Shown here: in pieces, positions 17,420-27,100 of the stretch | Layout of the letters: every line of letters starts with the position of its first letter | Numbering within the stretch: the stretch's first letter is position 1 | NCBI RefSeq assembly: GCF_023516595.1 | Contig: NZ_JAMGBG010000078.1 | Location: 80,225-144,224, forward strand | DNA: 64,000 nucleotides | Direction of reading: 5' to 3' | DNA from: Streptomyces neyagawaensis | GTDB lineage: Bacteria > Actinomycetota > Actinomycetes > Streptomycetales > Streptomycetaceae | Made by a program: the position numbers and the translations under genes | The notes under the pieces: generated by a model | Database searches by the model: none | What the model was told of the DNA's origin: nothing | Seen by the model: only the letters and a program-made list of their open reading frames with translations

Positions 17420-18895
17420 TCAGACCGCTTCGGCGGTCTCCGGGAGGTGCACGGCGAGCTGGTCCGTGAGCTCGACGACCTCGGCGAGATCGCCGAAATC
17501 GCGTACGGCCGTGTCGACGGTCTTGCGGATACGGGTGTTGAGGCGCTCCGAGCGGACCTTCCGGGCGACCGTCATGGCCTGCTGCGCCAGTTCGGCGCCC
17601 TGTTCGGGCTCACGCTGCAACAGATGGACCGTGGCCATGCCGATCAGGTTCAGCGCGTACGACCGCTGGTGGTCGGTGTCCGTCGCGAAGAGTTCGACCG
17701 CGCGGCGCATCACGGGCTCGGCCAGGGAGGCGTAGGTGGGGCTGCGGCCGGCGACATAGGCGAGGTCGCGGTAGGAGTGGGAGTTCTCACCGTGCAGTTC
17801 GGCCTCGTTGAAGAAGCGGATCCAATCGGGGTCCGGGTCGTCCCATTCCTCGGCGTCGGTGAAGGTGTCCTCGGCCATCCGGACGGCCCTCTTGCATTTC
17901 CCGGGCTGCCCCATGTTGGCGTAGGCGCGGGCCTCCATCGCATACAGCATCGCCTGGGTGCGCGGGCTCGCGCAGTCGCGGCTGCCGTACTGGGCGAGGT
18001 GGATCAGTTCGAGCGCGTCGTCGGGGCGGCCGAGGTGGATCATCTGGCGGCTCATGCTGGAGAGGACGTACGAGCCGAGGGGCTTGTCGCCCGCTTCCTT
18101 CGCCGCGTGCAGGGCGAGGACGAAGTACTTCTGGGCGGTGGGCTGGAGGCCGATGTCGTAGCTCATCCAGCCGGCCAGCTCCGCCAGCTCGGCGGCGACC
18201 TTGAACAGACGCCGGTTGGTGGCCTCGGGCTGGGGCTCCTGGAGGAGGTCGGTCACCTCGTGCAGCTGGCCGACGACCGCCTTGCGGCGCAGGCCGCCCC
18301 CGCACTGGGCGTCCCACTGCCGGAACATCACCGTGGTGGACTCGAGCAGGTCCAACTCGGGTTTGGACAGGCGGCCGCCGCGGCGCGCGGTGGCGGAGGG
18401 TTCGGGCTCCGGGCGGGGCGCGGGCAGCGTGGGGACGAGCCAGCGCTGCATCGGCTCGATCAGGGCCGGGCCCGCGGACAGGGCCAGTGAGTTCCCGAGG
18501 AAGCCGCGCCGCGCCAGCATCAGGTCGCTGCGCGAGAACTCACTGATCAGCGCCACGGTCTGCGGGCCCGTCCAGGGCAGATCGACGCCGGACACGGACG
18601 GCGCCTGGTGCGCGGCGCGCAGCCCCAGGTCCTCGACGGCGACGACGCAGCCGAACCGTTCGGAGAACAGCTCGGACAGGATCCGCGGGATCGGCTCGCG
18701 CGGGTTCTCCCCGTCGAGCCAGCGCCGTACGCGCGAGGTGTCGGTGGAGATGTGGTTGGCCCCGAGCTGGCGGGCGCGGCGGTTCACCTGACGGGCGAGT
18801 TCGCCCTTGGACCAGCCGCTGCGGACGAACCACGAGCCCAGCAGTTCGTTCGGGCGCTTCTCAGCGTTCGTGCCGCTTCCGCCGTTGCCGCCCAC
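17420..18895 (-). CDS. nsdA: Regulatory protein NsdA (negative regulator of differentiation and antibiotics)
   Basis: A 491-residue cytoplasmic protein. An N-terminal DNA-binding-like region (about 15-75: LARQVNRRARQLG, DTSRVRRWLDGENPR) is followed by a long helical TPR-like part (about 170-480) with motifs such as AEQAYANMGQ-type helices (ARAYANMGQPGKCKRAVRMAE). Sequence and position next to amtB match S. coelicolor NsdA (SCO5582), whose disruption increases antibiotic production and sporulation. The GTG start at 18895 has GGGGG upstream. It is divergent from the primase-like gene. The direct target is not known to me. Confidence 0.88.
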   Translation of the reverse strand: MGGNGGSGTNAEKRPNELLGSWFVRSGWSKGELARQVNRRARQLGANHISTDTSRVRRWLDGENPREPIPRILSELFSERFGCVVAVEDLGLRAAHQAPSVSGVDLPWTGPQTVALISEFSRSDLMLARRGFLGNSLALSAGPALIEPMQRWLVPTLPAPRPEPEPSATARRGGRLSKPELDLLESTTVMFRQWDAQCGGGLRRKAVVGQLHEVTDLLQEPQPEATNRRLFKVAAELAELAGWMSYDIGLQPTAQKYFVLALHAAKEAGDKPLGSYVLSSMSRQMIHLGRPDDALELIHLAQYGSRDCASPRTQAMLYAMEARAYANMGQPGKCKRAVRMAEDTFTDAEEWDDPDPDWIRFFNEAELHGENSHSYRDLAYVAGRSPTYASLAEPVMRRAVELFATDTDHQRSYALNLIGMATVHLLQREPEQGAELAQQAMTVARKVRSERLNTRIRKTVDTAVRDFGDLAEVVELTDQLAVHLPETAEAV

Positions 18896-19321
18896 TGGAA
18901 CGCCCCCATCCCTGAAACCACTTGTGCGCTGTGTGCGCCAAGCCCTACCAGAATGCCGGTTACCGCGCCGTACGTCCGTCCGTTGTCACCCGTCGAACGG
19001 AAAGACGACTTGCCTCCGGCATACCCACGAGCGCGTGCATCCCCAGGATCTGTGCACTCAAAGTAATCCCACGATCACGCGCCCGGCCACGGCGATTCCA
19101 GAAACGCCACCATTCGCCACCCCTTCGAATGAACTAACGGGGCCCCGCACGCGATTCACTTGACACATGACGGCCAGGGGTCGGCGGAGCGATGCATTCA
19201 AGGGCGCGCGCTCCGATCGCACCACCCGGGGGTGCCGCAGTGCGCCGCCCCGGCAGAGACGGAGCGTCACGACCCGCCTCCGTCGCGTAACCACCGGCGC
19301 GCTGGACCCGTTGGAGGGGGC
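18896..19321. other. Divergent promoter region nsdA / primase-like gene
   Basis: These 426 bp carry no convincing gene. Sequence between about 18930 and 19170 is noticeably AT-richer than the neighbours and must hold the nsdA promoter(s). A TTGACA hexamer at 19160-19165 points towards the plus-strand gene, but no good -10 lies 16-18 nt after it. Confidence 0.5.
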
Positions 19322-19972
19322 ATGGGCTTCACGATCGGCGGCATTCGCGAGTTGCGATCTGGGCGGCGCGGCCGCTCCTCGGACTGCACGGCGGTGGCCG
19401 AGTTCACCGGCCTGTGGGGGTGGGACGTCGCCCCCGGCGCACGGGCGGTCTCGGGCGCCTGTTCCTGCGGCAGGACGACCTGTGACGCGCCCGGCACGCA
19501 CCCCCTCGACTTCGCTCCCCTGGTGCACGCCGGCGCCACCCTCGACGAGGTGAGCGAAGCCTGGGCCGAGCACCCCGGCGCCTCCATCATGCTGCCGGTC
19601 GGCCGCTCGTTCGACGTGATCGAGGTCGCCGAGTCCGCCGGGCGGCACGCGCTGGTCCGGCTCGAACGCATGGGCCTGCCGCTCGGCCCGGTGATCGCCA
19701 CCCCCGAGGGCCGCGCCCACTTCCTCGTCGCGCCCGGGGCCGCCGCCGAGCTGCCGCAGCTGCTCTATCGCATGGGCTGGGACGACCCGTCCGCCCTCGA
19801 CCTGCGTGGCCTCGGCCCCGGCGCCCACATCACCGCCCCGCCGTCCGACCGCGGTGGCCTCGGCCCGGTCCGCTGGCTCCGCTCCCCCGCCCTCGACTCC
19901 GCGACGAGCCCACCGGCCGCGCGGCTGCTGCTGGGCACCCTGGCGTACGTGGCACACCGGTCGCGGGCGTAG
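19322..19972 (+). CDS. Bifunctional DNA primase/polymerase N-terminal-like protein
   Basis: A 216-residue protein. An ATG at 19322 with GGAGGGGG 5 nt before it gives MGFTIGGIRELRSG. The segment CSCGRTTCDAPGTHPLDF (about 47-63), with three Cys and a His, followed by a globular domain containing FDVIEVAE and LVAPG, matches the small actinobacterial proteins assigned to the primase/polymerase (PrimPol) N-terminal family. The acidic catalytic pair typical of active PrimPols is not obvious, so activity is uncertain. It is single-gene, convergent with ftsY and separated from it by a hairpin. Confidence 0.7.
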   Translation: MGFTIGGIRELRSGRRGRSSDCTAVAEFTGLWGWDVAPGARAVSGACSCGRTTCDAPGTHPLDFAPLVHAGATLDEVSEAWAEHPGASIMLPVGRSFDVIEVAESAGRHALVRLERMGLPLGPVIATPEGRAHFLVAPGAAAELPQLLYRMGWDDPSALDLRGLGPGAHITAPPSDRGGLGPVRWLRSPALDSATSPPAARLLLGTLAYVAHRSRA

Positions 19973-20008
19973 CCCGCTCACTGTCCGGCCCGCCGCCCTC
20001 AACATACG

Positions 20009-20053
20009 GCGAAGCGCCCGTCCCCCACTGCACCTGGGGGCGGGCGCTTTCGT
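20009..20053. terminator. Bidirectional hairpin between primase-like gene and ftsY
   Basis: AAGCGCCCGTCCCCC (about 20012-20026) pairs with GGGGGCGGGCGCTT (about 20036-20049) with one bulged base, followed by TTTCG on the plus strand. It lies between convergent genes. Confidence 0.75.
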
Positions 20054-20099
20054 CATGACGGCCTAATGACGGCCTACGGACATCCGCAGGCGATGGTGG

Positions 20100-21308
20100 T
20101 CAGTCGCCGATCAGGGCGTCGACGAACGCCTCCGGCTCGAACGGCGCCAGATCGTCCGCGCCCTCTCCCAGGCCGACGAGCTTGACGGGGACGCCCAGCT
20201 CGCGCTGGACCGCGATGACGATGCCGCCCTTGGCGGTGCCGTCCAGCTTGGTGAGGACGATGCCGGTGATGTCGACGACCTCGGCGAAGACGCGGGCCTG
20301 GACCAGGCCGTTCTGACCGGTGGTGGCGTCGAGGACGAGCAGGATCTCGTCCAGCGGCGCGTGCTTCTCCACGACCCGCTTGACCTTGCCGAGCTCGTCC
20401 ATGAGGCCGGTCTTGGTGTGCAGTCGGCCGGCGGTGTCGATCAGGACGACGTCGGCGCCCTCCTCGATGCCCTCCTTGACGGCGTCGAAGGCGATGGAGG
20501 CCGGGTCGCCGCCCTCCGGACCGCGCACCGTCCGGGCCCCGACGCGCTCGCCCCAGGTCTGGAGCTGGTCGGCGGCGGCGGCGCGGAAGGTGTCGGCGGC
20601 ACCGAGGACGACGTTCTTGCCGTCGGCCACGAGGACCCGGGCCAGCTTGCCGGTGGTGGTGGTCTTGCCGGTGCCGTTGACGCCGACGACCATCACGATG
20701 CCCGGCGTGTCGAGCGGCGAGTCCGTGTTGACCGCGCGGTCGAACTCGGGGACGAGGATCGTGAGCAGCTCCTCCCGCAGTAGGGAGCGCAGCTCGGCCG
20801 GGGTCCGCGTGCCGAGCACCCGGACGCGCTCACGCAGCCGCTCGACCAGTTCCTGGGTGGGCTGGACGCCGACGTCGGCGGTGAGGAGGGTGTCCTCGAT
20901 CTCCTCCCAGGTCTCCTCGTCGAGGTGCTCGCGCGACAGCAGGGTGAGCAGCCCCTTGCCGAGCGCGTTCTGCGAGCGGGAGAGCCGGGCGCGCAGCCGT
21001 ACCAGACGGCCGGCGGTCGGCTCCGGGACCTCGATCGCGGGAATCTCCACGACCGGGGGTTCCTCGACGGCGACGGGCGCCGTCGCCGAGGCGTCCGGGA
21101 GGTCCACCTCCTCGATGGTTCGGCGCGGTTCGTCGCGCGGGGTCTCGGCCTCGTCGCCGACGTGCGGCTCGGCCGGGGGCGCGGTGATGTCGGGTGCGGT
21201 GGGGGGCGCCGGGGGCAGCGGCTTCTTCCTGCGGCTGCCGACGACGAGCCCGCCCAGCACGCCGAGCACGACCACGGCGATGACTACAGCAAGGATGAGG
21301 ATTTCCAT
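20100..21308 (-). CDS. ftsY: SRP receptor FtsY
   Basis: A 402-residue SRP-receptor GTPase. A membrane segment spans residues 2-22 (ILILAVVIAVVVLGVLGGLVV), followed by an acidic Pro-rich linker and the NG domain, with GVNGTGKTTTTGKLA at about 209-223, DTAGRLHTKTGLMDEL and TKLDGTAKGG. The ATG at 21308 is chosen because the membrane segment begins at once. The partner Ffh is encoded 8 kb away. The N-terminal membrane anchor is typical of actinobacterial FtsY. Confidence 0.96.
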   Translation of the reverse strand: MEILILAVVIAVVVLGVLGGLVVGSRRKKPLPPAPPTAPDITAPPAEPHVGDEAETPRDEPRRTIEEVDLPDASATAPVAVEEPPVVEIPAIEVPEPTAGRLVRLRARLSRSQNALGKGLLTLLSREHLDEETWEEIEDTLLTADVGVQPTQELVERLRERVRVLGTRTPAELRSLLREELLTILVPEFDRAVNTDSPLDTPGIVMVVGVNGTGKTTTTGKLARVLVADGKNVVLGAADTFRAAAADQLQTWGERVGARTVRGPEGGDPASIAFDAVKEGIEEGADVVLIDTAGRLHTKTGLMDELGKVKRVVEKHAPLDEILLVLDATTGQNGLVQARVFAEVVDITGIVLTKLDGTAKGGIVIAVQRELGVPVKLVGLGEGADDLAPFEPEAFVDALIGD

Positions 21309-21443
21309 AACGGGACCAGTATGCGCGACCACCCCCCGCCGCGTTCGATCGCCGTACGGGGCCACACCGGCCCGCCACACCCCTGGATACCTGACGAGGC
21401 GTCAGCTAACGTCCGCCTCCACATCCGTCCGAAGGGGGTTCCC

Positions 21444-22415
21444 ATGCCCGTCACGGTCGTCCGTTTCAATCTGGTCGAGCCCGGTGCCACGCGTGCCGCG
21501 CTGGGGGCCCGCTACCGGGCCGCCGTGGAGATGGCGGCGTACGCCGACGAGCGGGGCATCAGCACCGTGCAGACGGAGGAGCACCACGGGGTCGAGAACA
21601 ACTGGCTGCCGGCGCCGTTCGTGTTCGCGGGGGCGGTGTTCGGGGCGACGCGGCGGATCGCGGTGACCGTGTCGGCGGTGATCGGCCCGCTCCACGACCC
21701 GCTGCGGCTGGCCGAGGAGATCGCCGTCCTGGACCTGGTGAGCGGCGGGCGGCTGGTGACGGTGGCGGGGATCGGGTACCGGCCGGAGGAGTACGCCCAG
21801 TTCGACGTGGACTGGAAGCGCAGGGGGAGGCTCCAGGACGAGGTGCTGGAGACTCTGCTGCAGGCGTGGACCGGCGAGCCCTTCACCTATCGGGGGCGCA
21901 CGGTCCGCGTCACCCCTCGGCCGGCCACCGAGCCGCATCCGTTGCTGCTGGTCGGCGGCTCGTCGAAGGCGGCGGCCCGGCGGGCGGCCCGGCTCGGACT
22001 GCCCTTCTTCCCGAGCGCGCACCTGCCGGAGCTGGAGGCGTACTACAAGGAGCGGCTCGTGGAGTACGGCACCGAGGGCTGGACGATGATGCCCGCGGCC
22101 GAGACTCCGCTGCTGCATGTGGCGGAGGATCCGGACCGGGCGTGGGCCGAGTACGGCGGGCACTTCCTGCACGAGGCGCGGACGTACGCCTCGTGGCAGT
22201 CGGCCGGGATCCGGTCGGCCGTGCGGTCGGGGGCGACGACGGTGGACGAGCTGCGCGCCGAAGGCGTGTACCGGATCGTCACGCCGGACGAGTGCGTGGC
22301 GCTGGGCCTCGACAACTACGTCCTGCATCCGCTCGCGGGCGGGATGCCGGTCGAGGAGGGGTGGCGGGGGCTGCGGCTGTTCGCCGAGCGGGTGCTCCCC
22401 CGGCTGGACGGCTGA
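21444..22415 (+). CDS. LLM-class flavin-dependent oxidoreductase
   Basis: A 323-residue bacterial-luciferase-like protein. The start at 21444 gives MPVTVVRFNLVEPGATRAAL, with AAGGGGG upstream. Typical features are TEEHHGVENNWLPAPFVFAGA near the N-terminus (the EHH active-site region), ISGGR-type LVSGGRLVTVAGIGYRPEEY, and the flavin-binding end LLLVGGSSKAAARRAARLG. Such enzymes use reduced FMN or F420; a cofC gene for F420 synthesis lies at 52.4 kb, but the cofactor here is not proven. It is divergent from ftsY and stands alone. Confidence 0.82.
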   Translation: MPVTVVRFNLVEPGATRAALGARYRAAVEMAAYADERGISTVQTEEHHGVENNWLPAPFVFAGAVFGATRRIAVTVSAVIGPLHDPLRLAEEIAVLDLVSGGRLVTVAGIGYRPEEYAQFDVDWKRRGRLQDEVLETLLQAWTGEPFTYRGRTVRVTPRPATEPHPLLLVGGSSKAAARRAARLGLPFFPSAHLPELEAYYKERLVEYGTEGWTMMPAAETPLLHVAEDPDRAWAEYGGHFLHEARTYASWQSAGIRSAVRSGATTVDELRAEGVYRIVTPDECVALGLDNYVLHPLAGGMPVEEGWRGLRLFAERVLPRLDG

Positions 22416-22440
22416 CCGTCCCGCCCGGTGCGGACACACC

Positions 22441-22477
22441 GTCGCCCCGGTCCGCTCAGTGGTCGGGCCGGGGCGAC
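22441..22477. terminator. Hairpin between LLM oxidoreductase gene and glcP
   Basis: GTCGCCCCGG at 22441-22450 pairs perfectly with CCGGGGCGAC at 22468-22477, between two convergent stop codons, so it can terminate both. Confidence 0.7.
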
Positions 22478-22542
22478 GGCGGGGCACGAGGAGCGGGGCA
22501 GCGGGGACTTGGCCCTGCTCCTCGGGTTCGGGGGCCTGCGTC

Positions 22543-23961
22543 TCAGCCCATCTCCTCCAGAGACTTGCCCTTCGTCTCCTTGACGAACTTCAGGACGAAC
22601 GGGATGGAGAGCGCGGCGAAGACCGTGTAGATCACATAGGTCGCGGAGAGGTTCCAGTCGGCCAGGGACGGGAAGCTCGCGGTGATGGCCCAGTTGGCGA
22701 TCCACTGCGCGGAGGCGGCCACTCCCAGGGCGGCGGCGCGGATCTTGTTCGGGAACATCTCGCCGAGCATGACCCAGACGACCACACCCCAGGACAGGGC
22801 GAAGAACAGGACGAAGACATGGGCGGCGACCAGGGCGACCCAGCCCTGGGTGGCCGGGAGCCTGCCGTCGACGAGGTCGTAGGAGAAGGCCCAGGCCTCC
22901 AGCGCGAGGCCGAGGAGCATGCCGACGGAGCCGATGAGGGCGAGCGGCCTGCGGCCGACACGGTCCACGAAGATCATCGCGATGACCGTGCCGACGATGT
23001 TGATGATCGACGTCGTGAAGGAGTAGAAGAACGACTCGGTCGGGTCGACGCCCACGGACTGCCACAGCGTCGCGGAGTAGTAGAAGGCGACGTTGATGCC
23101 GACGAACTGCTGGAACACCGACAGGCCGATGCCGACCCACACGATCGGCTTGAACAGGAGGCTGCCGCCCAGCAGGTCCTTGAAGGACGACTTGTGCTCG
23201 CGGCGCATGGCCGACTCGATCTCGGCGACCCGTGCGTCCAGGTCGACACCGTCGCCCTCGACCTCGGCAAGCACCTCACGGGCACGCTCGCGCTTTCCGA
23301 CGGAGATCAGGAAGCGGGGGGACTCGGGGATGGCGAAGGAGAGCAGGCCGTAGAGGACGGCAGGGACGACCATGACGCCGAGCATGACCTGCCAGGCCTC
23401 CAGGCCCAGCAGCTCACCGCGCTGGTCGCCGTCGGCCGCGTTGAGGATTCCCCAGTTGACCAGCTGCGACACGGCGATGCCGACGACGATCGCGGCCTGC
23501 TGGAACGAGCCGAGCCGTCCCCGGTAGGCGGCGGGCGCGACCTCGGCGATGTAGGCGGGGCCGATCACCGAGGCCATACCGATGGCGAAGCCGCCGACGA
23601 CGCGCCAGAAGGCGAGGTCCCACAGCGCGAAGGGCAGCGCGGAGCCGACGGCGCTGACCGTGAAGAGGGCCGCCGCGATCTGCATGCAGCGGATCCGGCC
23701 GATGCGGTCGGCTATCCGGCCGGCGGTGGCCGCGCCGATGGCGCAGCCGATCAGCGCGATGGCGATCACCTGGGCCAGGGCTGTGGAGCCGATGTCGTAG
23801 CGGTCCCTGATGGCTTCGACGGCGCCGTTGATCACGGCGCTGTCGTAACCGAAGAGGAAGCCGCCCATGGCGGCTGCCGCCGCGATGAAGATCACGTGCG
23901 AGAGATGCTCGGGATGGGCGGCCCGGGCTCCTGTCGTCGATGCCTGCGCTGTGCTGGTCAC
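22543..23961 (-). CDS. glcP: Glucose permease GlcP (sugar porter, MFS)
   Basis: A 472-residue sugar/proton symporter with twelve membrane helices. Sugar-porter signatures are present: GGFLFGYDSAVINGA in helix 1, GRIADRIGRIRC between helices 2 and 3, PAYIAEVAPAAYRGRLG, PESPRFLI at the central loop, FQQFVGINVAFYYS in helix 7, DRVGRRPL, and the C-terminal PETKGKS-like KETKGKSLEEMG. Position and sequence match S. coelicolor GlcP (SCO5578), the main glucose transporter. The GTG start is at 23961. Upstream lie a good promoter and palindromes suited to a LacI-type repressor. Confidence 0.88.
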   Translation of the reverse strand: MTSTAQASTTGARAAHPEHLSHVIFIAAAAAMGGFLFGYDSAVINGAVEAIRDRYDIGSTALAQVIAIALIGCAIGAATAGRIADRIGRIRCMQIAAALFTVSAVGSALPFALWDLAFWRVVGGFAIGMASVIGPAYIAEVAPAAYRGRLGSFQQAAIVVGIAVSQLVNWGILNAADGDQRGELLGLEAWQVMLGVMVVPAVLYGLLSFAIPESPRFLISVGKRERAREVLAEVEGDGVDLDARVAEIESAMRREHKSSFKDLLGGSLLFKPIVWVGIGLSVFQQFVGINVAFYYSATLWQSVGVDPTESFFYSFTTSIINIVGTVIAMIFVDRVGRRPLALIGSVGMLLGLALEAWAFSYDLVDGRLPATQGWVALVAAHVFVLFFALSWGVVVWVMLGEMFPNKIRAAALGVAASAQWIANWAITASFPSLADWNLSATYVIYTVFAALSIPFVLKFVKETKGKSLEEMG

Positions 23962-23992
23962 GTGGGGGGACCTTCCGCTCTGAAGGTAAAAA

Positions 23993-24057
23993 CAACGTTG
24001 CAGAGACTATGTCTTCAAGTTTCGAAGTCAAGAGGGGGTCGAGTGAAAGCGATTGCC
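23993..24057 (-). promoter_or_regulatory. glcP promoter with operator-like palindromes
   Basis: Minus-strand -35 TTGACT (24031-24026) and -10 TAGTCT (24009-24004) are 16 nt apart. The predicted start point falls in the palindrome CAACGTTG (23993-24000). A second imperfect palindrome, TGAAAGCGATTGCC (24044-24057), resembles LacI/GalR-family operators with a central CG. Both are inferred from sequence. Confidence 0.55.
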
Positions 24058-24180
24058 CACATTGGAGGAGTGGATGCGGAGATTGGGTTCAAGTATTGAA
24101 GAAATGGCAACCGTGGCAGCAGAGTTAGGGTCCCGAGGCAACCACGCGCTCGGACCCCGTCTACCCCGACGTGAAAACGG

Positions 24181-27100
24181 TTAACGCAGCCGCTGGCTGA
24201 TGACCTTCGACACACCGTCGCCCTGCATTGACACGCCGTACAGCGCGTCGGCGACCTCCATCGTCCGCTTCTGGTGCGTGATCACGATGAGCTGGGACGC
24301 CTCCTGCAACTCCTGCATGATGCGGATCAGCCGCTGGAGGTTGGTGTCGTCGAGCGCCGCCTCGACCTCGTCCATCACATAGAACGGGCTGGGCCGCGCC
24401 TTGAAGATCGACACCAGCATGGCGACGGCGGTCAGCGAGCGCTCGCCCCCGGAGAGCAGCGACAGCCGCTTGACCTTCTTGCCGGGCGGACGGGCCTCGA
24501 CGTCGACGCCGGTGGTGAGCATGTTGTCGGGGTCGGTGAGGATCAGCCGTCCCTCACCACCGGGGAAGAGCCGGCTGAAGACGCCCTCGAACTCCCGCGC
24601 GGTGTCCCAGTAGGCCTCCGTGAAGACCTGCTCGACCCGCTCGTCGACCTCCTTCACCACCTGGAGCAGATCGGCGCGGGTCTTCTTGAGGTCGTCCAGC
24701 TGCTCACTGAGGAACTTATGCCGTTCCTCCAGAGCCGCGAACTCCTCCAGCGCCAGCGGATTGACCTTGCCGAGCTGCTGGTACGCCCGCTCGGCCGCCC
24801 TGAGCCGCTTCTCCTGCTCGGCGCGGTGGAACGTCCTCGGCTGGTTGCGGGGATGCTCCGGGTCCTCGGGGAGCGCCTCGCCCTCGGCGGGCGGTGACGG
24901 CGGTACGAGCTGGTCGGGGCCGTACTCCCCGACCAGGCCCTCCGGTTCTACGCCCAGCTCCTCCAGCGCCTTGGTCTCCAGCTGCTCTATCCGCAGCCGC
25001 TTCTCCGCGCCGAGCACCTCGCCCCGGTGCACCGAGTCCGTCAGCTTGTCCAGCTCGGCCTTGAGGTCGCGGCCCTCGATGCGCGCCCGCGCCAGCTCCT
25101 GCTCCCGGCGCGCCTTGGCGGCGTCGGCGGCGGTACGTTCCTGCTCGGCTCGGACCAGGGAGACCTCGACGTGCGCGAGCAGCTGCCGGGCGCCGGAGGC
25201 GAGGGCCTCGGCCACGGCCGCCTCGTGCCGCAGCCGTGCCCGGCGCTGCTCGGCCCTGGCCCGCGCCTCCCGTTCGGCGCGCGCGGCCCGGTCCAGCGAG
25301 TCGGCGCGTCCGGCCAGCCCCTTGACCCGCTCCTCGTGCGTACGCACCTGGAGCCGGGCCTCCATCTCGGTCTGCCGCGCGTTGGCCCCGTCCGCCGCGA
25401 GCCGGTCCCGTACGGAGGTGTCGGGCTCCTCCTCGACCGGCATCTCCTCGGCCACGGCCAGCCGCTCGGCCAGCTCCTCGGCCTCTTCGACGGCCCTGTC
25501 GAGCGCCTCCTGGGCCCGTGCGGCCGCGGCGGTGGATCGCTCGGCCTCCCCCGCGGCGCCCCGCGCCTGCCCGGCGAGCCGCCCGAGCTGCTGGGCGACC
25601 GCCGACTTCTCCCGCTCGGCCGCCCGGCGCCGCTCCCCCAGCTCCTCCACGAGCGCGGCCCGCTCCCGGCGCTGTTCGACCGCGGCCTGCTGGGCCTCGG
25701 CCAGCTCCTCGCACCGTACGGCCAGCTCCTCCAGCTCCGCCGCCGCCTCGTCGACGGAGGCCTGCACCTCCAGGAGGCTGGGGGCGCCCGCGGAGCCCCC
25801 GTGCGCGAAGTGGGCGCCGAGCAGGTCGCCCTCGGCGGTGACGGCGGTGAGATCGGGGCGCGCGTAGACCAGGTCCTCGGCGTCCTCCAGGGTGCCGACC
25901 ACGACGATGCCGTGGAGCAGCCGGCGTACGGCGGGCATGAGGTCGGAGGGGCCTCGGACGAGGTCGGTGGCGAAGTGGCCGGAGGGGGGCGCCGCGAGGG
26001 GGCGGCCGTGGTCCGCGGGGCGGTGGTGCGCGCGTGCGGCGGGGCCTTGGTTCGCGGGTGCGGCGGGGCCGTTCGGGCCGGTCTCCTCGCCCCTCGGGGC
26101 CGCGGAGTCCTCCGGTGCTCCCGCCAGCAGGAGGGAGGCGCGGCCCGCGTCCTGCTTGCGGAGCAGCCGGATGGCCTCGGCGGCCGCCACGGGGCTGGTC
26201 ACGGCGATCGCGTCGGCCGCCGCGCCGAACGCGGCCGCCAGGGCGACCTCGTGGCCGGGCGTCACGGTCAGCAGTTCGGCGGCCGGGCCGAGCAGGCCGC
26301 CGAGCCGGTCCTTCGCGGCGAGCAGGGCGCCCGTGCCGTCCTTGCGGCGCAGGCCCAGGGCGAGGGCCTCGTGGCGGGCCTGGGTGGCGGCGCGGCGGCG
26401 CTCGGCGGCGGTGGTGGCCTCGCGGGCGGCGGTGAGCGCGGTCTCCGCGTCGGCGAGGGCGCGCTTGGCGGTCTCGTGCCGCTCGGCGAGTTCGGTGTCG
26501 TCGGCGTCGAGGCCGTCGACCTCGGCCTTCAGCGCCTCGTACTCCTCCTGGGCGGCGACGGCGCGGTCCTGCGCCTCGTCGCGGGCGGCGGCGAGGCGGT
26601 CGATCTCGGCGCGTGCGGAGGCGGCGCGGGAGCGGGCGGCGTTGACCTGGCCGCCGAGGCGGGCGAGGCTCTCGCGGCGGTCGGCGATGGAGCGTGCGAC
26701 GTCCTTCAGGCGCCGTTCCTCGAGGGCCAGCTCCCGCTCCAGGTCGGCCCGGTGGGCGACCGTGTCCTCCAGGGCCCGCTCGGCGGCTTCGAGTGCCGCT
26801 TCGAGCTCGGCCTCCTGCTCCCGGATCCGGGCGGCCTCGCGCTCCATGTCCTCGGGGTCGCGCCCGCGACGCTCCTCGGGCGGGGCGGAGGTGGCGCTCT
26901 TGACGCGGGCGTCCGCGAGGGAGATCGTGCCGCGCACCCGCTCGGCGAGCTGCGACAGCTCGTACCAGGTCTCCTGGGCCCGTTGGAGGCGCGGGGTGAG
27001 CCGGCGCACCTCGTCCTCCAGGACGGCCTCCCGCTGGAGCGCCTTCTTCAGCTCCGTCTCGGCGGCGTCCTTGCGCTGCTTGAGCGCGGCCTCGTCGGCG